This document shows, one piece after another, positions 1 through 5,421 of a stretch of 10,647 nt of DNA (positions are counted from its first letter, which is position 1; each line of letters opens with the position of its first letter). Below the pieces are notes generated by a model. The model ran no database searches. It was not told where the DNA came from and saw nothing but the letters and a program-made list of their open reading frames with translations. This DNA is from Anaerolineae bacterium (GTDB lineage: Bacteria > Chloroflexota > Anaerolineae > Aggregatilineales > Phototrophicaceae): NCBI GenBank assembly GCA_020848855.1, contig JADLHH010000092.1:1-10647 (forward strand), given 5' to 3'. Made by a program: the position numbers and the translations under genes.

Positions 1-858
1 GCCGACCGCGACTCCTTGCGCCAGGGCATGGAAATGGGCGCGGACGACTATGTCACCAAGCCGTTCACCTCGGCGGACCTGCTCGCGGCGATCAACACCC
101 GCCTCAAGCGTCAGACGCAGATCACGGTGCGCTCGGAAAAGAGCATCGAGAGTATCAAACGGCAGTTGACGCGCATGGTCACGCACGAACTGCGCACGCC
201 GCTCATCTCGATCAACACCGTCCTCGACGTGATCTCGCGCCAGATCGGGCAGTTATCCACGAGTGAGCTTCAGGAACTGCTCGATACGATTGGCGCCGGC
301 GGCAAGCGTCTGAGCCATCGCGTCGAACAGCTTGTGTTCATCACCCAGCTCGAGTCGGATATGCTCGACCGTGACGTGGTCATACGTGACGGGATGCCGA
401 TGCGTCTGTGGGAAATGCTGGTTGCCGCGAATAACCTGGCGCGGCGGTTTGCCTACCAGCAGCAGCCCAACATCAGCGTCCAGTTGAACGATCACGACCG
501 TGAATCGTTCGTGCAGTGTAACCCGCCTGCGCTCAAGCAGGCAATCGCCGAACTGATTGCTAACGCGCTCACATTTTCGCCCGCCGACAGCCTCGTCACC
601 ATTTCGCAGTGGCGTTCCGGCGGCAGAGTCATGATCAGTATCGTCGATGAAGGACCTGGTATTCCAGAAGATCGATTAAATGACGCCCTGCGCGATTTCA
701 GCCAGCTCGACCGTGAAACTCACGAGCAGCAGGGTATGGGTATGGGTTTGGCGCTAGCGCAACGAATCATCGATGTGCATGGCGGTTCGCTCGACATCCT
801 CTCGATAGTGGACAAAGGCACGCAGGTGACCATTACCCTGCCGGTGGTCGTCGGCTAG
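1..858 (+). CDS. Receiver-histidine kinase hybrid, 3' part (5' end outside window)
   Basis: Signal-transduction protein whose reading frame is already open at base 1, so the true start lies upstream. The first codons give the end of a response-regulator receiver domain: GADDYVTKPF, with the conserved Lys at bases 58-60. The phosphoacceptor Asp would lie to the left of the window. A short helical linker leads to a HisKA dimerisation domain with H-box THELRTPL (His at 184-186). The HATPase_c domain follows, with N-box ELIANALTFSP (Asn at 562-564), G1 box DEGPGIP (646-666) and G2 box GMGMGLAL (about 733-756). The receiver-before-kinase order is typical of soluble kinases that take part in phosphorelays. 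No membrane segment is visible in this part. The gene ends at a strong terminator and has no evident link to the cell wall operon downstream. Domain calls are secure; the signal and target are unknown. Confidence 0.93.
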   Translation, partial: ADRDSLRQGMEMGADDYVTKPFTSADLLAAINTRLKRQTQITVRSEKSIESIKRQLTRMVTHELRTPLISINTVLDVISRQIGQLSTSELQELLDTIGAGGKRLSHRVEQLVFITQLESDMLDRDVVIRDGMPMRLWEMLVAANNLARRFAYQQQPNISVQLNDHDRESFVQCNPPALKQAIAELIANALTFSPADSLVTISQWRSGGRVMISIVDEGPGIPEDRLNDALRDFSQLDRETHEQQGMGMGLALAQRIIDVHGGSLDILSIVDKGTQVTITLPVVVG

Positions 859-886
859 CCGTCAAAGCCATTCCCCCCGTTTGGTG

Positions 887-919
887 TACGGGCGAGGTTT
901 GCCTCGCCCGTATTTTTTT
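887..919 (+). terminator. Rho-independent terminator after the histidine kinase
   Basis: A perfect 11-bp inverted repeat (TACGGGCGAGG at 887-897, CCTCGCCCGTA at 902-912) encloses a TTTG loop. Seven T residues follow at 913-919. It starts 28 bases after the kinase stop codon and lies upstream of the rsmH promoter, so it should insulate the two units. The stem also resembles the palindrome at 4185-4209. Confidence 0.92.
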
Positions 920-937
920 GCCTGAGCCTGCCCCCGG

Positions 938-957
938 TGCGGGATTTGCTGTGGGAT
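938..957 (+). promoter_or_regulatory. Direct repeat TGYGGGAT x2, possible MraZ-type operator
   Basis: TGCGGGAT (938-945) and TGTGGGAT (950-957) repeat with a 12-bp period. They cover the region where the -35 element and the upstream spacer of the rsmH promoter would lie. MraZ proteins are known to bind tandem G-rich repeats (TGGGN or GTGG type, usually near a 10-bp period) in front of dcw operons. Two copies in this place could be such an operator. The 12-bp period is not the usual one and mraZ is not in the window, so the link to MraZ is an inference. Confidence 0.35.
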
Positions 958-961
958 AGTG

Positions 962-970
962 TGCTATAAT
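962..970 (+). promoter_or_regulatory. Extended -10 promoter of the rsmH (dcw) operon
   Basis: TGCTATAAT is an exact extended -10 element: TG, one base, then TATAAT at 965-970. No good -35 hexamer lies 16-18 bases upstream (the sequence there is near GGATTT), which is usual for extended -10 promoters. Transcription would start near 977, giving a leader of only about 24 bases before the rsmH ATG at 1001. The promoter sits just downstream of the kinase terminator, so it is the likely main promoter for the operon. Confidence 0.8.
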
Positions 971-1000
971 CGCCTTCAGAGTCTGGTGACCAGGTGACCG

Positions 1001-1957
1001 ATGCACATCCCCGTCTTGCGCGACGCGGTGCTTGAAAATTTGCTGCCCGGTCGCGCGGAATTGAGCGCGACTCCCTCACAGGACGTTGCTCGTGTGATCG
1101 ACGGCACGCTCGGTGCGGGCGGGCACGCGGCTGCTCTGCTGGAGCGCGGTGCGCGCGAACTGCTGGGTCTCGATTGTGACGAAATGGCGCTGGCGCTCGC
1201 ACGTGCGGCGCTCGCTCGGTATGGCGACCGCGCTCACGTCGTTCACGCCAGCTACGCCGATATGACTACCGAAGCTGCCCGGCTCGGCTGGGATGGCGTC
1301 GACGCTGTCCTGCTCGATCTCGGCGTCTCGTCGATGCAGTTGGATACGCCGGAGCGCGGCTTCGCTTTCCGCAGCGACGGACCGCTCGACATGCGCTTCG
1401 ACCCCGGCGGCAGTCGACCCACCGCCGCCGACCTCGTCAACACGCTCGACGAGCGCGAGCTTGCCGACCTGTTCTTTCGCTATGGGGAGGAGCGCGACAG
1501 CCGCCGCCTTGCCCGTGCGGTCGTGCGCCAGCGACCGTTCGCCACCACCCGCGACCTTGCCTCTGCCATTGAACAGGCTGCGCCTCGTCGCCATCCGGCG
1601 AATCGCCACGACCACCACATCCACCCGGCGACGCGCGTCTTTCAGGCGCTGCGTATCGCCGTCAACGACGAACTCGACGTAGTCGCCGGCGCGCTTCCGC
1701 AGGCAATCGACCTGCTGCGCCCCGGTGGGCGGCTCGCCGTGATCAGCTTCCACAGCCTGGAAGATCGCATCGTCAAGGATGCATTCCGGCTGGCGAGCAC
1801 CGACTGTATCTGTCCGCCCAAAACCCCGATCTGCGTTTGTGGGCACCATGCCAGCGTCCGGCTGATCACCCGCAAGCCGATCATCGCCGACGAGGCGGAG
1901 TGCGTCGAGAACCCACGTAGCCGGAGCGCCAGGCTCCGCGTGGTGGAGAAGCTATGA
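1001..1957 (+). CDS. rsmH: 16S rRNA (cytosine-1402-N4)-methyltransferase RsmH (MraW)
   Basis: SAM-dependent methyltransferase that modifies the N4 position of C1402 in the 16S rRNA decoding centre; usually the first or second gene of dcw clusters. The protein has 318 residues, close to family length. Visible motifs are the SAM-binding loop DGTLGAGGH (34-42), the acidic end of the next strand LGLDCD (55-60), DAVLLDLGVSSMQLD (101-115), GFAFRSDGPLDMRFDP (120-135), HPATRVFQALRIAVNDEL (208-225), GGRLAVISFHSLEDRIVK (242-259), and the C-terminal NPRSRSARLR. A CICPP...CVCG pair (Cys 269, 271, 278, 280) could bind metal; I recall this variant in other RsmH proteins. A His-rich stretch at 198-208 precedes the HPATR motif. 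The ATG follows AGGTGA (992-997). The stop overlaps the ftsL start as ATGA, so translation is probably coupled. Confidence 0.97.
   Translation: MHIPVLRDAVLENLLPGRAELSATPSQDVARVIDGTLGAGGHAAALLERGARELLGLDCDEMALALARAALARYGDRAHVVHASYADMTTEAARLGWDGVDAVLLDLGVSSMQLDTPERGFAFRSDGPLDMRFDPGGSRPTAADLVNTLDERELADLFFRYGEERDSRRLARAVVRQRPFATTRDLASAIEQAAPRRHPANRHDHHIHPATRVFQALRIAVNDELDVVAGALPQAIDLLRPGGRLAVISFHSLEDRIVKDAFRLASTDCICPPKTPICVCGHHASVRLITRKPIIADEAECVENPRSRSARLRVVEKL
1913..1943 (+). other. Hairpin in the rsmH 3' end, just before the ftsL ribosome binding site
   Basis: CGGAGC (1922-1927) pairs with GCTCCG (1933-1938) across a 5-base loop. The stem is extended by CCACG (1913-1917) pairing with CGTGG (1939-1943) across a 4-base bulge. 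It ends one base before GGAGAA, the probable ribosome binding site of the ftsL-like gene. The sequence codes for the conserved RsmH tail, so the fold may be a by-product of coding constraint. Confidence 0.4.
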
Positions 1958-2424
1958 GCCAGTGGCTGGAACACACGCTCGACCGTTCGCGCTGGCGTCC
2001 ACAGCGTCAGGCGCTGGCGCTGGCGACGCTCGGCTTGTTCGTGGCGATCATTATGGGCGCGCTCTATCTGTCACAGTCGGCGTCGACCTCGGCGCTAGGA
2101 CGCCAGCTTGAAGAACTGATCGCTCGGCGCGACGATCTCGAACAGCAGAACGAGCAGCTTCGCGCCGAAATTGCCAGCCTGCAGAGTATGCCGCGCCTCG
2201 AAGGGCGGGCGGAAGAACTCGGCTTCGTGCTTGCCGGCGAAGGTGACATCGAATATCTGGTGGTGGACGGCTACAACCCCGACCGCGAGGCGTCCGTCGC
2301 CCCGCTTCAGCAGCGCCAGGAGCCGGCTCCGACCTATGACGAATCGTTCATCGGCTGGCTGCAGCAGCAGATCGATTCGCTGCGCAGTCAGGTCGATAAC
2401 TTCTCCAGTGAGGAGGCGCGCTGA
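1954..2424 (+). CDS. ftsL: FtsL/DivIC-like septum protein
   Basis: Small bitopic division protein of the FtsL/DivIC type, expected to join FtsQ/DivIB and FtsB in the complex that activates FtsWI at the septum. The protein has 156 residues. It has a short basic cytoplasmic N terminus, one membrane span at about 20-41, and a coiled coil at about 45-79 (LEELIARRDDLEQQNEQLRA). The coil runs into RLEGRAEELGFV, which matches the usual end of this family's periplasmic helix. Sequence identity in this family is low, so the call rests on topology and on position between rsmH and ftsI. It is longer than typical FtsL: after residue 98 there is a linker rich in Gln, Pro and Glu, then a second amphipathic helix (about 130-150). 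The start overlaps rsmH (ATGA), with GGAGAA at 1945-1950. The ftsI start overlaps its stop by one base. Confidence 0.8.
   Translation: MSQWLEHTLDRSRWRPQRQALALATLGLFVAIIMGALYLSQSASTSALGRQLEELIARRDDLEQQNEQLRAEIASLQSMPRLEGRAEELGFVLAGEGDIEYLVVDGYNPDREASVAPLQQRQEPAPTYDESFIGWLQQQIDSLRSQVDNFSSEEAR
2411..2416 (+). promoter_or_regulatory. Ribosome binding site of ftsI inside ftsL
   Basis: AGGAGG lies 7 bases before the ftsI ATG (2424-2426) and inside the ftsL reading frame. It is the strongest Shine-Dalgarno match in the window. With the TGATG stop/start overlap it fixes the ftsI start. Confidence 0.85.
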
Positions 2425-4166
2425 TGCAGGTTTACCCACAGCAGGAAATCTTCCGGCGGCGGCTGCCGGTGGTGATCGTCGGGTTGATCGTCGCCAGCGG
2501 TATTTTGCTGCTGCGCCTGCTGTCGTTCCAGTTCCCGCTCGACCCGCAGGTCACGACCTATCTGAACAATCTGCGCGACAGCGGTTATTCGCGCACGCTC
2601 AGCCTCGCCGGGGCGCGCGGCAGCATCTATGACCGGCACTTCGAGGCGCTGGCGGTCAACACGCTCGAATATCGCATCGGCGCCAGCCCGAATCTGGTTT
2701 CGAATGCGCGCGACACGGCAGCGCAGCTTTCCAGTATCCTCGGCGTGAACGAGCTGGAGTTGTTCCAGAAGCTCACCAGTGACGAAAGCTGGGTGCTGAT
2801 CGCGCCAAGCGTCAGCGCCGAAATGGCGCAGCGAGTCCGCCAGCTTGACCTGCCGGAGATCGTGATGGACCCGGTTCCGCGCCGCAGCTACCCACAGGGT
2901 CCGGTCGCCGCGCAGGTTATCGGCTTCGTTGGTGGCGACCTGCGCGGCTATTACGGTGTCGAAGGGCACTACAATGAGCAGCTTGCCGGCTCGGTGTACC
3001 AGAACGATGTCAGCAATATTCCGTTCGTGGTTCCGGTCATCGACTGGCAGCAGGAACGCGGGCGTGATGTCGTGCTGACCATCGACCGTGACGTGCAGTT
3101 CGTCGCCGAAAGCGAGCTGCTCGACGACATCAACACCTACGGCGCGAGCGGCGGCTCGGTGATCGTCATGAACCCGCGCACTGGCGACATTCTGGCGATG
3201 GCAAGCTATCCCTCGTTCGACCCGAATACCTATTTCACCGTCGAGGATGAAAGCCAGCTCACCAACCCGGCGATCTCCGAGCAGTACGAACCCGGCTCGA
3301 TCTTTAAGGTCGTGGCGATGGCGGCGGCGCTCGAAGCCGGGACGATCACGCCCGACTTCACCTACAACGATCAGGGGTCGATCACCGTTGGCGGGCAGAC
3401 GATCCGCAACTGGGATGGTCGCGCGTATGGCACGGTCGACGCCACCCAGATTCTGGTCGATTCGCTCAACGTCGGCATGTCGACCATCGCCGTACGGATG
3501 GGACCGACCACTTTCTACACCATGCTCGACAAATTCGGCGTCGGGCGGCTGACGGGTATCGACCTGGAAGGCGAGCAGCCGGGCACAATGTTCGTGCCGG
3601 GCGACGAAAACTGGAGCGAAAGCAACCTGGGCACGAACTCGTTCGGGCAGGGCTTGGCGGTTACGCCCATCCAGATGATCACGATGGCGTCGGCAATCGC
3701 CAACGGCGGCTTGATGATGCAGCCGCGCATCGTCCACGAAATCATCGACGGGCAGGCGGTCATCCCGTCGCATCCGGCGAACCTGGGGCGACCGATCTCC
3801 GCCGAAACCGCGCGCATCGTGACCGATATGATGGTCGCGGTTGTCAACGAAGGGCTGGACGGCACGGCGACGGTTCCCGGTTACACCATCGCCGGCAAGA
3901 CTGGCACGGCGCAGATTTCTACGCCCATCGGCTACGAGCAGGGCGCGTCGATTGCCTCGTTCATCGGCTTCTTTCCTGCCGACGACCCGCAGGTGATCAT
4001 CCTGATCAAGCTGGATCGCCCGAAGGATTTCTGGGGTTCGCAGACGGCAGCGCCGGCGTTCGCCAAGCTGGCGGAGCGGCTGGCGATTCTGCTGGAAATT
4101 CCGACCGATGACGTGCGCCACGAGCTTTCGGCGCAGGGCGGCGCGGTGAATCACATTAATCGCTAA
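2424..4166 (+). CDS. ftsI: Class B penicillin-binding protein, septal transpeptidase FtsI (PBP3/PbpB type)
   Basis: Membrane-anchored D,D-transpeptidase that cross-links septal peptidoglycan in partnership with FtsW. The protein has 580 residues. There is a short cytoplasmic segment, one membrane anchor at about 14-34, then the class B dimerisation region. That region holds the motifs ARGSIYDR (64-71, usual form RGxIxDRxG) and YYGVEGHYNEQLAG (176-189). The transpeptidase domain has all three catalytic motifs: SIFK (Ser292 nucleophile, Lys295), SLN (347-349) and KTGT (492-495). The protein ends soon after the domain and has no PASTA repeats. Position after the ftsL-like gene and before mraY supports the septal role over an elongation-specific PBP2. 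The ATG overlaps the ftsL stop by one base and follows a strong ribosome binding site. murE and murF, often next in this cluster, do not follow. Confidence 0.95.
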   Translation: MQVYPQQEIFRRRLPVVIVGLIVASGILLLRLLSFQFPLDPQVTTYLNNLRDSGYSRTLSLAGARGSIYDRHFEALAVNTLEYRIGASPNLVSNARDTAAQLSSILGVNELELFQKLTSDESWVLIAPSVSAEMAQRVRQLDLPEIVMDPVPRRSYPQGPVAAQVIGFVGGDLRGYYGVEGHYNEQLAGSVYQNDVSNIPFVVPVIDWQQERGRDVVLTIDRDVQFVAESELLDDINTYGASGGSVIVMNPRTGDILAMASYPSFDPNTYFTVEDESQLTNPAISEQYEPGSIFKVVAMAAALEAGTITPDFTYNDQGSITVGGQTIRNWDGRAYGTVDATQILVDSLNVGMSTIAVRMGPTTFYTMLDKFGVGRLTGIDLEGEQPGTMFVPGDENWSESNLGTNSFGQGLAVTPIQMITMASAIANGGLMMQPRIVHEIIDGQAVIPSHPANLGRPISAETARIVTDMMVAVVNEGLDGTATVPGYTIAGKTGTAQISTPIGYEQGASIASFIGFFPADDPQVIILIKLDRPKDFWGSQTAAPAFAKLAERLAILLEIPTDDVRHELSAQGGAVNHINR

Positions 4167-4184
4167 ATCATGACGGGACATTGT

Positions 4185-4209
4185 AGGGGCCGGTCTCAGA
4201 CCTGCCCCT
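4185..4209 (+). repeat. REP-like palindrome in the ftsI-mraY gap
   Basis: AGGGGC (4185-4190) pairs with GCCCCT (4204-4209). Inside, after one mismatch, GGTC (4192-4195) pairs with GACC (4199-4202) around a TCA loop. No T-run follows, so it does not look like an intrinsic terminator. Its outline, GTA(G/C)GGGC ... GCCC(C/G)T, is shared with the terminator stem at 886-912. I recall similar GTAGGGGC palindromes dispersed in Chloroflexota genomes. It could be a REP-type element, an mRNA-stabilising hairpin, or both. Confidence 0.6.
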
Positions 4210-4223
4210 TGATGCACAGGGAG

Positions 4224-4229
4224 TGGTGG
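4224..4229 (+). promoter_or_regulatory. Purine-rich region that decides the mraY start
   Basis: GGTGG at 4225-4229 lies 5 bases before ATG 4235, and AGGGAG at 4218-4223 lies 11 bases before it. An in-frame GTG at 4223 would begin inside AGGGAG and would have no ribosome binding site of its own. ATG 4235 is therefore preferred. Confidence 0.55.
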
Positions 4230-4234
4230 TTTTC

Positions 4235-5272
4235 ATGAGTTCAGGATTACCGCTGTCGCTGACAGTTGGCGGCGTCGCCTTCGTGCTGGGGATCATCTGG
4301 GGCGGTCCGCTGGTCGAAATTCTGCGTCGCCTGCGTATCGGCAAGAACATTCGCCCGGTGCTGGAAGGGCATCAGCAGAAAGCCGGCACACCGACGATGG
4401 GCGGCATCCTGATCGTGGTTCCGGTGATCGTGATTACGCTGGCGCTCAATATCGCCAGTATCGTCCGCCCCGGACCTAACGCCCTGACGGGTCCCAGTAT
4501 TTTGCTGCCGCTGTTCATCATGGTGAGCTATGCAGCGCTGGGTGCGCTCGACGACTGGATGGGTGTCCGGCGCGCGCAGGGCGATGCGCTTTTCGGCGAA
4601 GGGATGACCGGACGCTTCAAGATTCTCCTGCAAATCGGGCTGGCGGGGATCGTGGCAGTCGTGTTTTCGCTCTATTCGAGTGACGGCGGCTTTCAGTTCG
4701 CCAACGAGCTGATCCTGCCGCTGTTCGACGGCGTGGTCATCCCCATCTCGCCGCTGCTTTTTATCCCGATCATGATTATCGCTATCGTCGGCATGTCCAA
4801 TGCCGTCAACTTCACCGACGGTCTGGACGGTCTCGCCGGGATCATCAGCGCCAGCGCCTATGCGGGTTACGGCGTAATCGCCTATTTGCAGGGGCAAATC
4901 TTTCTGGTGCAGTTGTGCTTTATCATGGTTGGCGCGTGCTTCGCTTTCCTGTGGTTCAACGCGCACCCGGCGCAGATGTTCATGGGCGATATTGGCTCGA
5001 TGGCGCTCGGCGGCACACTGGGCGCGGTGGCGATCATGACCGGGCAGTGGCTGCTGCTGCCGATTATTGCTATCGTGCCGATGGCTGAGATGTTCAGTGT
5101 GATTTTGCAGGTCGCCTATTTCAAGGCGACCAGGGGACAGCGCCTGTTTCGCCGGGCACCGATCCACCATCATTTTGAACTCAGCGGCTGGAGCGAGACA
5201 CAGATCGTTCAACGCTTCTGGCTCATCGGGCTGCTCGCCGCCATGATCGGCGTGGCGCTGGCGTTGTTGTAA
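4235..5272 (+). CDS. mraY: Phospho-N-acetylmuramoyl-pentapeptide-transferase MraY
   Basis: Integral membrane enzyme that transfers phospho-MurNAc-pentapeptide from UDP to undecaprenyl phosphate, giving lipid I. The protein has 345 residues from ATG 4235, close to family length, with about ten hydrophobic spans. Family motifs appear in order: GHQQKAGTPTMGG (45-57), the Asp pair ALDDWMG (104-110), NAVNFTDGLDGLAG (189-202), FNAHPAQMFMGDIGS (241-255) and RAPIHHHFELSGW (307-319, His triad 311-313). The third and fourth carry the usual second catalytic Asp and UDP-contacting residues. One departure is the Lys normally found three residues after the Asp pair (DDxxK), which is Gly110 here. The gene is separated from ftsI by 68 bases with a palindrome and from murD by 149 bases of repeats, so it is not translationally coupled to either. 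A GTG at 4223 is a less likely start. Confidence 0.95.
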   Translation: MSSGLPLSLTVGGVAFVLGIIWGGPLVEILRRLRIGKNIRPVLEGHQQKAGTPTMGGILIVVPVIVITLALNIASIVRPGPNALTGPSILLPLFIMVSYAALGALDDWMGVRRAQGDALFGEGMTGRFKILLQIGLAGIVAVVFSLYSSDGGFQFANELILPLFDGVVIPISPLLFIPIMIIAIVGMSNAVNFTDGLDGLAGIISASAYAGYGVIAYLQGQIFLVQLCFIMVGACFAFLWFNAHPAQMFMGDIGSMALGGTLGAVAIMTGQWLLLPIIAIVPMAEMFSVILQVAYFKATRGQRLFRRAPIHHHFELSGWSETQIVQRFWLIGLLAAMIGVALALL

Positions 5273-5279
5273 GTAAAGT

Positions 5280-5314
5280 GCTGAGTTCCGAGTGTTGAGT
5301 GCTGAGTACTGAGT
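5280..5314 (+). repeat. Tandem heptamer array, left arm (consensus RCTGAGT x5)
   Basis: Five contiguous 7-bp units: GCTGAGT, TCCGAGT, GTTGAGT, GCTGAGT, ACTGAGT. A degenerate sixth (GTAAAGT) precedes them right after the mraY stop. Units differ at positions 1-3 while GAGT is kept in all five. No coding frame or promoter is apparent. Confidence 0.88.
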
Positions 5315-5355
5315 CAAACGCCGAATGCACCGCCTCCTGCTTTTGACTCGGTACT
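5305..5355 (+). repeat. 14-bp inverted repeat at the centre of the mraY-murD element
   Basis: AGTACTGAGTCAAA (5305-5318) and TTTGACTCGGTACT (5342-5355) are reverse complements except for one T/G pair, which RNA would tolerate. The loop is 23 bases. The arms belong to the heptamer arrays on either side, so the whole 149-base gap can fold as one imperfect hairpin. Confidence 0.8.
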
Positions 5356-5406
5356 TGCTTTTCTCAGTCCTCGAACCTCAGTCCTGTCTTTTCTCAGCAC
5401 TCGGTA
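5347..5406 (+). repeat. Heptamer array, right arm (consensus CTCAGTC, complementary to the left arm)
   Basis: Units CTCGGTA (5347), CTCAGTC (5363), CTCGAAC (5370), CTCAGTC (5377), CTGTCTT (5384), CTCAGCA (5393) and CTCGGTA (5400) are reverse complements of permuted left-arm heptamers. Phase breaks occur after 5353 and at 5391-5392. The array ends 15 bases before the murD ATG, whose ribosome binding site (AGAGGG, 5412-5417) lies just outside it. Confidence 0.8.
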
Positions 5407-5421
5407 CTATGAGAGGGCGGA

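Noticed and set aside
253..261. DnaA-box-like sequence TTATCCACG
   Set aside because: A single 8-of-9 match inside kinase coding sequence with no second box or AT-rich stretch nearby; not an origin.
4185..4209. Intrinsic terminator between ftsI and mraY
   Set aside because: A hairpin is present but no T-run follows it, so it is listed as a REP-like palindrome.
2388..4217. Long open frame on the minus strand across ftsI (609 codons)
   Set aside because: It mirrors ftsI in a GC-rich background. The product is rich in Arg, Asp and His with no recognisable domain, and the + strand carries all penicillin-binding motifs.
5273..5421. CRISPR array or integron attC site
   Set aside because: The repeats are 7 bp without spacers, and the inverted layout lacks the R and L box pattern of attC; no cas or integrase gene is near.
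4184..5421. Insertion sequence remnants in the gaps
   Set aside because: No transposase fragment, target duplication or terminal inverted repeat pair that flanks coding DNA was seen; the gaps hold only short repeats.
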